A stretch of 64,000 nt of DNA. Source: an uncultured Bacteroides sp. Its GTDB lineage: Bacteria; Bacteroidota; Bacteroidia; Bacteroidales; Bacteroidaceae. The position numbers and the translations under genes are program-made. The DNA is taken from assembly GCF_963677715.1 (NCBI RefSeq), contig NZ_OY782495.1, positions 2,842,001 to 2,906,000 of the forward strand. Direction: 5' to 3'. The notes under the pieces are model-generated. The model worked only from the letters and a program-made list of their open reading frames with translations, made no database searches and had not been told where the DNA came from. Position 1 is the stretch's first letter. Every line of letters begins with the position of its first letter. This document shows, piece by piece, positions 28,548-39,000 of the stretch.

Positions 28548-28612
28548 AATCCCATCTGGAAACCATTCAATAGAAAAAGAAAGGTTGCCGGATGGGATTC
28601 AGTTTGTTTTTT
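28548..28612 (+). terminator. Strong intrinsic terminator after the AI-2E family transporter gene
   Basis: A 17-bp stem with one mismatch (28548-28564 with 28583-28599) encloses an 18-nt loop and is followed by TTTGTTTTTTT. It sits immediately beside the stop codon of the convergent nitroreductase gene and may serve both. Confidence 0.85.
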
Positions 28613-28614
28613 TA

Positions 28615-29244
28615 TCAAATGGTTTCAAACATTTCGGTTTCGGGTTTTCTCACCTTGACAAAGTGTTGGTGATGATCTTCTGCGTGACGATAACCGATGG
28701 CAGCTATAACGGATGCGCTCAGGCCTTTTTCGGTCAAACCCAATATCCGATTATACTGTTCTTTATCGAAACCTTCCATTGGAGTGGCATCTATGTGCAA
28801 TTCGGCCGCCGCGTTAAGTAAAATGCCTAAGGCGATGTACGTTTGTTTGGAAGTCCACACGGGCAGATAGTCGCCGAATGTTTCTATAGAAGAATCTATT
28901 TTGCTTTTAAGTGGAGCCAAAGCTTCCTGACTTACTCCACGAGTAGTTTCTATATTCTTTAGATAGGCATCTATATAATTTGCATCAATGTCGTTGTAGT
29001 TGGCAAACACAACAAGATACGATGCATCTACCACGGGAGATTGTCCCCAGCTTACTGCATGAAGCTGCTTACGTATTTCAGGGTTCTCTATAAATAATAC
29101 CTTGAAAGGTTGTAAGCCGAAAGAGGTGGGCGTAAGGCTGATGGTATCTTTCAATATTTGTAAATGCTCCTTTGTTATTTTTTTAGAAGTGTCATACTTC
29201 TTGGTGGCATAACGCCATTTTAGGTTCTCAATTGTTGTAGACAT
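28615..29244 (-). CDS. Nitroreductase-family NAD(P)H oxidoreductase (NfsB-like)
   Basis: This FMN enzyme of the oxygen-insensitive nitroreductase NfsB group (209 aa) has WRYATKKYDTSKKI (FMN phosphate contacts), TPTSFGLQPFKVLFIE, YIALGILLNAAAELHIDATPMEGFD and the C-terminal VIAAIGYRHAEDHH. It probably reduces nitro groups, quinones or enones in the cytoplasm. It is downstream of, and on the same strand as, the marR-MFS-small membrane protein operon, after a gap of 191 bp. That placement is compatible with a shared detoxification role but does not show it. Confidence 0.92.
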   Translation of the reverse strand: MSTTIENLKWRYATKKYDTSKKITKEHLQILKDTISLTPTSFGLQPFKVLFIENPEIRKQLHAVSWGQSPVVDASYLVVFANYNDIDANYIDAYLKNIETTRGVSQEALAPLKSKIDSSIETFGDYLPVWTSKQTYIALGILLNAAAELHIDATPMEGFDKEQYNRILGLTEKGLSASVIAAIGYRHAEDHHQHFVKVRKPETEMFETI

Positions 29245-29435
29245 ATTTCTTATTTAAATTATTGATAGTCTGTAAGGACAAGAGGCTCTTCACCTTTTCG
29301 TCTGCAGTATAACAATCGGGTGAATGAGTTTGTTGCCATTGCGTCATCAGGCTATAGGCTTATAATGTAATCTTTAACTTTCGTTCGTGATTTAAGCTGA
29401 TATCGTGTCTTTTGATTGCTTTTTATGTCAAAGTA

Positions 29436-29753
29436 TCATTCTTTATCTTTCTTCGAAAAAGTATTGGCTGACCAGAGGCTTATAGCTGCTACTCCGATGA
29501 AAAAAGTCAATACTATTGGTTTGCTGTTGGTCGAAAGGTGCCCGGCCTGATATAAGAAGTAGCCGATTATTAGATTGACGAGCGCCCATATTGCGTTGAT
29601 CTTTGGAGAGGAAAGGCCTTTGCCGTGGGGCTTAGCGAATGGGGTGGGAAATTTATCTCCTGAGATTCCGTGCACAAAGTGAGGAACGGCATTGGCCAAA
29701 AAAACACCCGCAAAGAATGCGGCGATGAAATGATACCACTGAATTGTTTCCAT
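29436..29753 (-). CDS. Small membrane protein of unknown function
   Basis: I do not recognise this 105-aa protein. It has three hydrophobic segments (WYHFIAAFFAGVFLANAVPH; INAIWALVNLIIGYFLYQ; PIVLTFFIGVAAISLWSA) separated by short charged loops, so it is probably a small inner-membrane protein. The segment HFVHGISGDKFPTPFAKPHGKG looks conserved in character. It lies 17 bp downstream of the MFS gene and ends the marR-MFS operon, so it may assist the exporter or be controlled with it. Confidence 0.75.
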   Translation of the reverse strand: METIQWYHFIAAFFAGVFLANAVPHFVHGISGDKFPTPFAKPHGKGLSSPKINAIWALVNLIIGYFLYQAGHLSTNSKPIVLTFFIGVAAISLWSANTFSKKDKE

Positions 29754-29770
29754 TTTTTTTCTATTTGTTT

Positions 29771-31033
29771 TTAATTGTTACTTAGTTGCGTTTGTAGGTT
29801 TTCTTCATCTAGAGCATGCTTTCCTTTTTTCTTTTTGCTGAACAAAAAAGAGAAGAATAAAGCAGCAATGATAATGGCCGCAATGCTTTGTGCCAGGATA
29901 GTGTACGGAGCGCCGATGTATTGAGATATGGTGCCGGTGAGCAACCCACCCAGCGGCTGCATGCCGAAAAATGCCATGGCAAAGAAGCTGAGAGCTCTTC
30001 CTCTCATCTCAATAGATGCTTCGGTTTGTATAATTGTGTTGCAGATGGTTGTTTGAGACATCATGGCAAAACCAGCCAATGAGGCTGTGCATAGCGCGAT
30101 AGAAAAGTTAGTGATGTGAGAAAAAATAAGTAATGCGATACTTAATATCACCAGGTTGATGAATAAGAGCTTTTTCAGATTGGCACCCGGCTTTAGCGAG
30201 GCCAGCAGAATGGCTCCGACCAATGCCCCGAGGCCTATGGCGCTGTTCAGATAACCATAGGTCGAGGCTGTTCCGTGAAAGATCACTTTGGCATATACGG
30301 GTAAGAGGGTGTTAAATGGAAGTACCAATAAGCTGACGCATGCCAGCATAATTACGATTTTGCCCAGGGAAGGGGTGTTCTTTAGGTAGTTAAATCCTTC
30401 TTTGAACTCTTTCATGATCTTTTTAGTATGCGGCTGTGGCACATACGGTGTGATTCTCATCAGGAGTAGGGACGTAATTACGGCAAGATAGCTAAAAGCA
30501 TTGATAAGGAAACACGTGCCTGCACCCAGTTTCTCTAATATAATGCCCGATATGGCAGGCCCTATCAGCCAGGCAAGCTTTCCCATCGACGAGTTTAGCG
30601 CTATGGCATTCTGCAGATTCCTTTCGTCATCCACTACCTCGTTTACCAATGACTGCCGCGCGGGTAAATCGAACGCATTTACTACTCCCATCACCACGCT
30701 AAGAAGAAAGATCTCCCAGATAGAATAATGGGTAAATAGTACTACAATGGAGAGAATAGCCGCTTGTATCATGGAGCAAGTTTGCGTAGCCAGCGTAACC
30801 CGATAGCGATTGTAGCGATCGGATATCACGCCTCCCAGCGGCGAAAACAAGAAAGAAGGAAATTGTGTGGCGAAGACTACCAGCCCCAGCATAAAATTAG
30901 AATGAGTTTGATCGAATACTAACCAATAAACGGCGGTGCGTTGCATCCATGTTCCGATTAATGAAACTGATTGTCCTGAAAAATAGAGTCTGTAGTTACG
31001 GCTTTTAAAAGAATTGAAGGTAGTAATTTTCAT
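29771..31033 (-). CDS. MFS exporter, EntS/DUF894 type
   Basis: This 420-aa major facilitator has about 12 helices. The conserved loop after helix 2 is present as GGVISDRYNRYRV, and motif NAFDLPARQSLVNEVVDDERNLQNAIALNSS is typical of the enterobactin-exporter-like (MFS_3) group. It is 14 bp downstream of a marR gene on the same strand and 17 bp upstream of a small membrane protein gene. A drug or metabolite exporter controlled by the MarR protein is the likely role; the substrate is not evident. Confidence 0.9.
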   Translation of the reverse strand: MKITTFNSFKSRNYRLYFSGQSVSLIGTWMQRTAVYWLVFDQTHSNFMLGLVVFATQFPSFLFSPLGGVISDRYNRYRVTLATQTCSMIQAAILSIVVLFTHYSIWEIFLLSVVMGVVNAFDLPARQSLVNEVVDDERNLQNAIALNSSMGKLAWLIGPAISGIILEKLGAGTCFLINAFSYLAVITSLLLMRITPYVPQPHTKKIMKEFKEGFNYLKNTPSLGKIVIMLACVSLLVLPFNTLLPVYAKVIFHGTASTYGYLNSAIGLGALVGAILLASLKPGANLKKLLFINLVILSIALLIFSHITNFSIALCTASLAGFAMMSQTTICNTIIQTEASIEMRGRALSFFAMAFFGMQPLGGLLTGTISQYIGAPYTILAQSIAAIIIAALFFSFLFSKKKKGKHALDEENLQTQLSNN

Positions 31034-31047
31034 CTTTTAATTTATGT

Positions 31048-31476
31048 TTAATCGGTGATCTTTGTCAATATATTAACAACACTAATGAGCGTTTCTTTTT
31101 CGGATTCGGAGATTTTCTCTGATATGATTTTTGCTAACCATTCGTTGGCCCTGCTTCTTTTTAGCTCTATGAATTCTCTCCCTTTAGAAGTGATTTCTAC
31201 CAGTACCTTTCTTTTATCTTCTTTTGATGGTTTTCTCCTTGTTAACCCGTTTTTGCAAAGTTTATTGATGATTTGCGACATCGACTGTCCGGTAACTATC
31301 TCTATAGCCGCCAACTCAGAGGGTAGCATCCCCGATTGCTTATAGAGCAGGGATAAAGTGGAACGTTCGGTTATAGAAAGCAACTTGTCATGTTTCACTT
31401 CCCGTTTTACCATTTTCCCTAAACGGGAGATTGACGTGTACAGCTTTGAGGCCAATTCAGTATCATCTATTTCCAT
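31048..31476 (-). CDS. MarR-family transcriptional regulator
   Basis: This is a 142-aa winged-helix regulator. The DNA-binding part (LPSELAAIEIVTGQSMSQII and LCKNGLTRRKPSKEDKRKVLVEITSKG) gives the MarR winged helix with its typical Asp-Arg wing. MarR proteins are dimers that leave the operator on ligand binding. It is the first gene of the marR-MFS-small membrane protein operon. A 29-bp near-perfect palindrome overlapping its promoter at 31503-31531 is the likely autoregulatory operator. Confidence 0.92.
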   Translation of the reverse strand: MEIDDTELASKLYTSISRLGKMVKREVKHDKLLSITERSTLSLLYKQSGMLPSELAAIEIVTGQSMSQIINKLCKNGLTRRKPSKEDKRKVLVEITSKGREFIELKRSRANEWLAKIISEKISESEKETLISVVNILTKITD

Positions 31477-31502
31477 AATGAGGCATGTTTATTATCTTAT
31501 AT

Positions 31503-31531
31503 ACAAAGTTTACTTTGCAAAGTAACTTTGT
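31503..31531. promoter_or_regulatory. Palindromic operator of the marR operon
   Basis: ACAAAGTT(T)ACTTTG on one side mirrors CAAAGTAACTTTGT on the other; one extra T is the only break in 29 bp. The minus strand reads ACTTTG twice within it, close to a -7 element, so a bound dimer would block the operon's own promoter. Confidence 0.7.
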
Positions 31532-31804
31532 TTTTATTTAAGATTATTATTTTGCGCTCTTTTTTGCTTTGTATTTAACAATGTTTAGTCCGTAAGGAGC
31601 TTTATTCGTGTTTCTATTAATGTAATTAACATTGCCTGTCGGCTATTTTAATAAATACAGCAAGCAGCCTGTTCTTTTTTCATTGTTTTGCAATGCTAGT
31701 TTGTTAATTAATGATACAAAGATAAGAAAAACAGGTGGTGCATTTTTGAGAAAACAAATAAAGTTATACTTTTGCTATAGGTTTTAATTAATAGCTCTGT
31801 CAAT
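31532..31804. other. Intergenic region between divergent marR and araC genes
   Basis: No gene is visible. It contains a consensus promoter for the rightward AraC gene (TTTG at 31745-31748, 18 bp, then TACTTTTG at 31767-31774) and AT-rich inverted segments (TAATTAAC and GTTAATTA) between 31620 and 31715. Confidence 0.6.
31767..31774 (+). promoter_or_regulatory. Promoter -7 element of the AraC regulator gene
   Basis: TACTTTTG is a full match, with TTTG 18 bp upstream at 31745-31748. Confidence 0.65.
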
Positions 31805-32629
31805 ATGAATTCGGATATTATTGTTTATAATTACATGGATACTTTCTATTGTTGTTGTGTTGATAATGACAAGTTGTGTGAAGATATGGTAACCGACCAC
31901 ATGTTGGTTTATATTTGTTCGGGTGAAATGATATTGCAATCGAAAGATAAACGAACCGTGTTTAAGAAAGGAGATTCGGTCTTTATAAAGCGTAATCATC
32001 TGATACGGAAGACGAAACAGCCAAGTAAAAATGGTGAAAGTTTCAAGGGGCTTTTTCTGCAATTGAGAACTCCTTTTCTGAAATCGCTCATAGCAGATCA
32101 GCACTTGATGATTCCGATGTTAAATAACTCTTCCATATCTAATACCTCGCACATTATTTTGCCTAATCATCCGTTTCTGAATGGTCTGTTTCTGTCTTTA
32201 GAACAGTACTTCAGCACGCAGCAATACCCGTCTAAAGAGTTGATGGATGCAAAGTTGGAGGAAGCCGTGTTTGCCCTGCTGCAAATTAAGCCTGAACTGG
32301 GATGTGTATTGTTTGACTTCACCGAGCCATGGAAAATTGATCTGGAAGATTTTATGAACAGAAACTACAAATGTGATCTTTCTGTTGAGGCATTTGCACA
32401 CTATACAGGTAGAAGCCTGACTTCGTTTAAGCGGGACTTTGCTGTGCTTTTTAATGAGACTCCCAGTAGGTGGCTCATTAAGCGCAGGTTAGAAGAGGCA
32501 TATGCTTTGCTCTCCGAGCGGAAGTATAAACCATCCGATGTTTATCTGGAGGTCGGGTTTAAAAACCTATCTCATTTTTCTACTGCCTTTAAAAAAGAAT
32601 ATGGCTGCACTCCCTCTAATGTAGGATAA
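31805..32629 (+). CDS. AraC-family transcriptional regulator
   Basis: This is a 274-aa regulator with an N-terminal sensing half (residues about 30-110; LVYICSGEMILQSKDKRTVF looks like a cupin-type arm) and a C-terminal AraC double helix-turn-helix at about 175-272 (LSVEAFAHYTGRSLTSFKRDF and DVYLEVGFKNLSHFSTAFKKEYG). It lies 102 bp upstream of an iron-dependent alcohol dehydrogenase gene on the same strand, which has its own promoter; it probably controls that gene, but the effector is unknown. Confidence 0.9.
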   Translation: MNSDIIVYNYMDTFYCCCVDNDKLCEDMVTDHMLVYICSGEMILQSKDKRTVFKKGDSVFIKRNHLIRKTKQPSKNGESFKGLFLQLRTPFLKSLIADQHLMIPMLNNSSISNTSHIILPNHPFLNGLFLSLEQYFSTQQYPSKELMDAKLEEAVFALLQIKPELGCVLFDFTEPWKIDLEDFMNRNYKCDLSVEAFAHYTGRSLTSFKRDFAVLFNETPSRWLIKRRLEEAYALLSERKYKPSDVYLEVGFKNLSHFSTAFKKEYGCTPSNVG

Positions 32630-32694
32630 TAAAGTGGACGTTTAAGAAAAGTGTAAAATGACCTTATAGAAAAATGAAAGTGTGGGGATATAGC

Positions 32695-32702
32695 TACTTT
32701 TG
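32695..32702 (+). promoter_or_regulatory. Promoter -7 element of the alcohol dehydrogenase gene
   Basis: TACTTTTG is a full consensus match 29 bp upstream of the ATG at 32732. Confidence 0.6.
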
Positions 32703-32731
32703 TACAATTCAATATTAAAATATATTTTGTT

Positions 32732-33889
32732 ATGCAAAACTTTAATCATTTTATTCCTACTAAGTTGTTTTTTGGTTGTGGCAGTATTAGTAATCTGGCA
32801 ACCACTCCACTGCCGGGCAAGAAAGCCTTGATTGTCATTTCTGCAGGAACTTCAATGCGTAAATACGGCTATTTAGAAACGGTGGTAAATGCTGTGGCTA
32901 AGAATGGTGCGGAATCTGTGGTGTACGATAAGATTCTGCCTAACCCCATCAAAACTCATGTAATGGAGGCTGCCGAGATTTGCCGGAAAGAAGGATGTGA
33001 CTTTGTAATAGGCCTTGGTGGAGGAAGCTCCATTGACTCTGCGAAATCTATTGCCGTGATGGCTTGCAATGAAGGCGATTATTGGGATTATATATCCGGA
33101 GGTACCGGCAAGGGAAAATCTATAAAAAGAGCACTTCCTGTTATTGCTATTCCTACTACAGCGGGTACGGGAACTGAAATGGACCCATGGACGGTCATTA
33201 CAAATAACAACGAGAAAATTGGTTATGGCAACGAACATACTTTCCCTGTCTTTTCTATTGTTGACCCTGAACTGATGGTCTCTGTCCCTGCTCATCTTAC
33301 TGCTTATCAGGGCTTTGATGCTTTCTTTCATGCTTCCGAAGGTTTTATGGCAAATATAGCTAATCCTACCAGCCGTCTTTATTCGTTGAAAAGTATAGAG
33401 TTACTCTATAAATTCTTACCCGCAGCTGTGGCCGACGGTAACGATATGGAAGCCCGTACAAATGTAGCTTTGGCCAGTACCCTGGCAGGTATGGTTGAGT
33501 CTACTTCCAGTTGTACTTCAGAGCATTCATTGGAGCATGCGATGAGTGCATTTTACCCCGCACTACCCCATGGAGCGGGTTTAATATCCCTTTCGCTTGC
33601 ATACTTTGCTGCTTTTATGAAAGATGTTCCCGAACTTTTTATTGAGATGGCAGAAGTCATGACCGGAAAGAAGAGTACTGATCCTGCCGATTTTATTACA
33701 GCTTTGGCCACTATGCAGAAAGCCTGTAAGGTTGATAATATAAAGTTGTCTGAATATGGAATCATTGAAGGTGATTTGGTCAAGTTTGTGCAAAATGCCA
33801 GAGCAACGATGGGGGGATTATTTTCTTTCGATCCTCATCCGTTGAGTGATGAAGAAATACTTTCAATATACAAGCAATCTTATAAATAG
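32732..33889 (+). CDS. Iron-containing alcohol dehydrogenase
   Basis: This is a cytoplasmic NAD(P)-dependent dehydrogenase of the group III iron family (385 aa), closest in pattern to the YqhD/BDH type. The nucleotide site shows GLGGGSSIDSAKSIAV and the following TTAGTGTEMDPWTVI. Metal ligands are in GFDAFFHASEGF (Asp and His) and EHSLEHAMSAFYPALPHGAG (two His). Such enzymes reduce aldehydes to alcohols or the reverse. It follows an AraC regulator, an arrangement like yqhC-yqhD in aldehyde defence; this comparison is inference. Confidence 0.92.
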   Translation: MQNFNHFIPTKLFFGCGSISNLATTPLPGKKALIVISAGTSMRKYGYLETVVNAVAKNGAESVVYDKILPNPIKTHVMEAAEICRKEGCDFVIGLGGGSSIDSAKSIAVMACNEGDYWDYISGGTGKGKSIKRALPVIAIPTTAGTGTEMDPWTVITNNNEKIGYGNEHTFPVFSIVDPELMVSVPAHLTAYQGFDAFFHASEGFMANIANPTSRLYSLKSIELLYKFLPAAVADGNDMEARTNVALASTLAGMVESTSSCTSEHSLEHAMSAFYPALPHGAGLISLSLAYFAAFMKDVPELFIEMAEVMTGKKSTDPADFITALATMQKACKVDNIKLSEYGIIEGDLVKFVQNARATMGGLFSFDPHPLSDEEILSIYKQSYK

Positions 33890-33909
33890 CATTTGATATA
33901 AGAAAATTA

Positions 33910-33947
33910 AAAGAGGCCGATAATCAACAGATTATCGGCCTCTTTTT
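33910..33947 (+). terminator. Intrinsic terminator of the alcohol dehydrogenase gene
   Basis: A perfect 16-bp stem (33910-33925 with 33930-33945), a 4-nt AACA loop and a TTTTT tail, 20 bp after the stop codon. Confidence 0.92.
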
Positions 33948-34196
33948 GCAAAATGAATGTCAGTTCGTTCTCTTTTGATTAATATTAGCTCAATCTGGAG
34001 TCTAAGTACAAAGTGTTTATTTTTGCTTTTATGGAAAAAGCTATCCAACTGGGATAGATTGCCTTTTTATGCAAAGAAATGATTCGTGTGGAAACGCTTT
34101 TGGTGGATAATTTGCATATATTGACCTTATAATTCTATTTCTCTTTTGAGAATATTCCTATTTTTGTCATCATTCGAAATGCTTTAATTTAATATT
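33948..34196. promoter_or_regulatory. Upstream region of the PUL, with a -7 element
   Basis: This 249-bp region precedes the GH2 gene. TATTTTTG at 34159-34166 is a consensus -7 element 31 bp before the ATG. Nothing else is evident. Confidence 0.5.
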
Positions 34197-36014
34197 ATGA
34201 GAAAAGGACTTCTTTTATTATCCTTATTGATATTGCCTGTGGCAAACAGTATGGCACAGTGGCAACCTGTCGGTGAAAGAATTAAAACAAAGTGGAGTGC
34301 TCAAGTAAATCCATCCGATGTTTTGCCAGAATATCCGCGCCCTATTATGGAACGTAGCGATTGGGAGAATCTAAATGGCTTGTGGAATTATGCTATTATT
34401 GATAAAGGAAATGCTATTCCGGAAATCTTTGATGGACAAATTCTCGTGCCGTTTGCCATAGAATCTTCTTTGTCAGGTGTAGGAAAAAGAATGGATGAGA
34501 ATCATGAATTGGTCTATAACCGAAAGTTTGAAGTCCCCTCAAGTTGGAAGAGTAAGAAAGTTCTGTTACATTTTGGGGCTGTTGATTGGAAGACGGATGT
34601 ATGGGTGAATGGAATAAAAGTGGGCTCTCATACGGGAGGATTTACTCCTTTTTCTTTTGATATTACCCCAACTTTATCCACTAAAGGAGAAAACGAACTG
34701 GTTGTCAAAGTTTGGGACCCTACTGATAAAGGATCTCAGCCACGCGGTAAGCAAGTGAGTAAGCCCGAAGGTATTTGGTATACTCCTGTTACAGGTATTT
34801 GGCAAACGGTCTGGTTGGAGCCTGTTGCAGAGAAGTATATTAAAAATCTTCGCATTACGCCTGATATTGATAACCATCTCATTTCTATAGAAGCTGAATT
34901 GAATGAAAAATCCAATTCGGCCTTGATAGAGGTCAATGTTTATGATGGCAACCAATTGATAGCTGCGGGTAAAAGCATTAATGGTGAGACTGTGGATGTG
35001 ATGATGCCTGAAAACGCCAAATTGTGGAGCCCACAATCACCCTTTTTATACACTTTGAAAGTGGTACTGAAAAATGGAAGCAAGATCGTTGATAAAATAG
35101 ACAGCTATGCAGCTATGCGAAAGTATTCTACTAAGAGAGATACTGCGGGAATTGTTCGCTTGGAGTTGAATAATAAGGCATTGTTTCAATTTGGGCCACT
35201 CGACCAGGGCTGGTGGCCGGATGGCTTATATACCGCCCCTACAGATGAGGCGTTGCGATATGATATTCAAAAAACCAAGGATTTTGGCTTTAACATGATT
35301 CGCAAGCATATCAAGGTAGAACCTGCTCGTTGGTATACTTACTGTGACAAAATCGGAATTATTGTGTGGCAAGATATGCCAAGTGGAGATCACAGTCCGG
35401 AATGGCAACCTCGTAAATATTTTGAAGGTACCGAAATGAAGCGCTCGGTAGTATCTGAAGCTTGTTACCGTAAAGAGTGGAAAGAAATTATGGATTGTTT
35501 ATACTCTTATCCGTGTATAGGGACATGGATACCGTTTAATGAGGCATGGGGACAATTCAAAACTCCTGAAATAGCAGAATGGACAAAACAACATGATCCT
35601 ACTCGTTTAGTGAACCCGGCGAGTGGTGGCAATCATTATGCATGTGGAGATATGCTTGATTTGCATCATTATCCGGAACCAAACATGTTTTTGTACGATG
35701 CACAGCGGGCTACTGTTTTGGGCGAATATGGCGGCATTGGATTGGCATTAAAAGATCATCTTTGGGACCCGAATCGTAATTGGGGATATGTCCAATTCAA
35801 TACTTCTAAAGAGGCCACGGATGAATATGTGAAATATGCCGATATGCTATACCACTTGATAGATAAAGGATTCTCGGCAGCTGTTTACACCCAGACTACG
35901 GATGTGGAAGTGGAAGTGAATGGTTTGATGACTTATGATCGCAAGGTGATTAAGCTCGATGAAAAGAGGGTAAATGAAGTGAATACGCGTATTTGTAATG
36001 CTTTGAATCATTAG
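34197..36014 (+). CDS. Secreted GH2-family glycoside hydrolase
   Basis: This is a 605-aa enzyme with an N-terminal signal peptide (residues about 1-21). A sugar-binding jelly-roll domain at about 40-195 (VYNRKFEVPSSWKSKKVLLHF, HTGGFTPFSFDIT) and an immunoglobulin-like domain precede the TIM barrel. The acid/base Glu449 lies in IPFNEAWGQ and the probable nucleophile Glu510 in VLGEYGGIG. GH2 enzymes cleave beta-galactosides, glucuronides, mannosides or alpha-arabinosides. The 'FGPLDQGWWPDGLYTAPTDE' segment replaces the usual beta-galactosidase pattern, so the specificity cannot be named. It is the first gene of the PUL, with its own promoter. Confidence 0.88.
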   Translation: MRKGLLLLSLLILPVANSMAQWQPVGERIKTKWSAQVNPSDVLPEYPRPIMERSDWENLNGLWNYAIIDKGNAIPEIFDGQILVPFAIESSLSGVGKRMDENHELVYNRKFEVPSSWKSKKVLLHFGAVDWKTDVWVNGIKVGSHTGGFTPFSFDITPTLSTKGENELVVKVWDPTDKGSQPRGKQVSKPEGIWYTPVTGIWQTVWLEPVAEKYIKNLRITPDIDNHLISIEAELNEKSNSALIEVNVYDGNQLIAAGKSINGETVDVMMPENAKLWSPQSPFLYTLKVVLKNGSKIVDKIDSYAAMRKYSTKRDTAGIVRLELNNKALFQFGPLDQGWWPDGLYTAPTDEALRYDIQKTKDFGFNMIRKHIKVEPARWYTYCDKIGIIVWQDMPSGDHSPEWQPRKYFEGTEMKRSVVSEACYRKEWKEIMDCLYSYPCIGTWIPFNEAWGQFKTPEIAEWTKQHDPTRLVNPASGGNHYACGDMLDLHHYPEPNMFLYDAQRATVLGEYGGIGLALKDHLWDPNRNWGYVQFNTSKEATDEYVKYADMLYHLIDKGFSAAVYTQTTDVEVEVNGLMTYDRKVIKLDEKRVNEVNTRICNALNH

Positions 36015-36042
36015 TTCACGATAGGTTTATTGTTCTAATTCT

Positions 36043-36050
36043 TATTTTTG
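36043..36050 (+). promoter_or_regulatory. Promoter -7 element of the HTCS gene
   Basis: TATTTTTG is a full consensus match 31 bp upstream of the ATG at 36082. Confidence 0.6.
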
Positions 36051-36081
36051 CATTATTATAATTAGCCTTAAGTGTATTGTT

Positions 36082-39000
36082 ATGAAGCAAATTGTTATTA
36101 GATTATTCTTTTGTTGTTTATTTGGCCTGTCTGCATTGCCGTTTTATTCTCAGGATGTAGTTCATTATTATTTAAAAACGTTGGATATAAGGAACGGACT
36201 CTCCCAAAATACGGTTAATGCAATTTTGCAAGACAGACAGGGCTTCATGTGGTTTGGAACGAAAGATGGTCTAAACCGCTTCGACGGTTTGTCTTTTCGC
36301 ATTTTTAAAAGAGAAGAATCGGGTTTGGGGAATAACTTCATAACGGCACTTCACGAAGATCAAGAAGGGAATATTTGGATAGGCACTGATGCCGGCGTAT
36401 ATGTTTATAATCCAATTCTTGAAAACTTTTCCAAATTCAACAAAATTAGTAATACCGGCAATTCTATAAAGCGTGCTGTAACTATGATACAGAGCGATGG
36501 AAATGGTGATATTTGGATTTCAGCGGATAATGAAGGATTGTTTCATTACGATCGTCGCCAAAACTGTTTATGGAATTACTTACGTAGAAAAGACTTATCA
36601 AACGTAACTCGTTTCTGGTTTGAAGGAAATACTTGTTGGCTAAGCTTGTATGCAGATAATCTGTATCATACGGATATTGATTTCAAAACGGCGTTAATCC
36701 CTTTTAGAAATAATGAAGGCAAAGAGGTCTTTAAGAATGACATTATTAATACGCAAGTAAACGGACCTCATAACTGCATTTATATTGGGTCTTCAAACGG
36801 GTTGACAGAGGTTAATCTCACCACTTGTAATACCCGTCGCTTGTTGGGCGCTTATGTGCGCACTTTACAGTTTAAGTCGGATCAGGAATTATGGGCAGGA
36901 ACGGAATCTGGATTATATATTTATGATTTGATAAAAAATAAGGTTACCCATCTTTCTGTTCCTTATCAAGAGGATTCTTATGCCTTATCGGATAACGCTA
37001 TTTATTCATTATGTTGTGACAAGGAGGAGGGGATGTGGATAGGTTCTTATTTTGGAGGTGTAAACTATTATCCGAAACAATGGACCTATTTTGAAAAGTT
37101 TTATCCGAGGGACGATATAAAGAACTTTGGTCGCCGTGTACGCGAGTTTTGTGAGAGCAATGACGGTACTTTATGGATTGGTACGGAAGATAAAGGTTTG
37201 TTTCATTTTGATCCTATATCAGGTGAAATTAAACCGTTTGAGCACCCGGCTATTTATAAAAATATTCATGGTTTGTGTTTAGACGGGAATGATTTGTGGG
37301 TAGGCACTTTTTCTGGCGGATTAAATCGCATTAATTTGCGTACTAAGCAGGTGAAGCATTACCAGAAGGGAGAGGCAACTAACTCTATGAATGCAAATGA
37401 TGCTTTTTCCATCTGCAAAACAACTACAGGTGATTTGTGGATAGGAACGACTTCCGGCTTGCTACGATATAACCGCCGCACGGATGATTTTACCCGCATT
37501 CCTCAACTGACCAATGTCTTTGTTTATAACATATTGGAAGATTTCAATGGTAATTTATGGTTGGCGACCTATTCCAATGGCGTTTTTCGTTATGATGTAC
37601 ATACACGGCACTGGAAAAATTTTATTTCACAAGAGAATGATTCTACTTCTCTTCCTTACAATAAAGTTATCAGCATTTATGAAGATAGTAGAAAACGCTT
37701 GTGGTTTATGACACAAGGTGCGGGTTTTTGCCGGTACAATCCTGAAACCGAAAGTTTTTCACGATATGACACCTCGAAAGGATTTCCAAGTAATATCGTT
37801 TATAAGATGGTGGAAGATAATCGAGGTAATTTGTGGATTACGACCGGTAATGGTTTAGTCTGTTTCAATCCGGAAACGAATGGTAAACATGTATACACTA
37901 CGGCAAATGGTCTACTCAGTAATCAATTCAACTACCAGTCGGGATATCGTGACAAGAAGGGGCGTATCTATTTCGGTAGTATAAATGGTTTTATTGTATT
38001 TGATCCGGAAACGTTTATTGAGAATTCTTTCATACCTCCGGTTGTTCTCACCGATTTCTTCTTGTTTAATAAGAGGCTTTCCGTGGCTTCTCAATATTCT
38101 CCTTTAAAGAAAAGTATTACTTATTCGGATGAAATAATTTTGGATGCCGACCAGAATTCATTTTCGTTTCATGCGGCGGCTTTAAGCTATCAAGCACCCG
38201 AAATGAATCAGTTAGTTTATAAATTAGAAGGCTTTGATCGTGAATGGCACTCTATCGATAAAAGTGCACTGATAAGCTATTCCAATTTAGCCTATGGCAC
38301 TTATACTTTTCGCTTAAAAGGTTCAAATAGTGATGGAAAATGGAATGGGAACGAGCGTATTCTTAAGATTCGCATACATCCGCCATTCTATCTGTCGCCT
38401 TTAGCATATAGCATTTATGCCGTAATCTTTCTGTTCTCCATTGCTGGCATAATCTATTATTTCAGAGAAAAAACGTTACGTAAGCACCAGCGGGCTATGG
38501 ATATATTCGAGCGGGAGAAGGAGAGAGAATTGTATGCTGCAAAGATTGATTTCTTCACGAATGTGGCGCACGAAATACGCACTCCTCTTACTTTAATAAA
38601 AAGTCCGTTAGAAAATGTGTTGTCTTCGAAGCATGTAGCTGGTGAAATAAGGGATGATTTAGAAATGATGGATTTGAATACCACTCGGCTTCTTGATTTG
38701 GTGAACCAGTTACTGGATTTCCGAAAAACGGAGACGAAGGAATTTCAACTGAATTTTGTTGAATGTAATGTCTCGGTTATCTTACAGAAAACGTATATGC
38801 GGTTTACCTCGTTGATGCGCCAGAAAGGGCTGGAACTCACGGTAGATTGTCCAGATAATATACATGCATCGGTAGATAAGGAAGGATTGACTAAAATCAT
38901 TAGCAATTTATTGGCAAACGCTGTGAAATATGCAGATACCTATGTTAAGGTCAAATTATTGCAGGAAGATGCTTTGTTGCAGCTTTCAGTATATAATGAC

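Noticed and set aside
32873-33331. Long antisense frames inside the alcohol dehydrogenase and other genes
   Set aside because: They are shadows of well-supported genes, with no promoter, family signature or codon pattern of their own.
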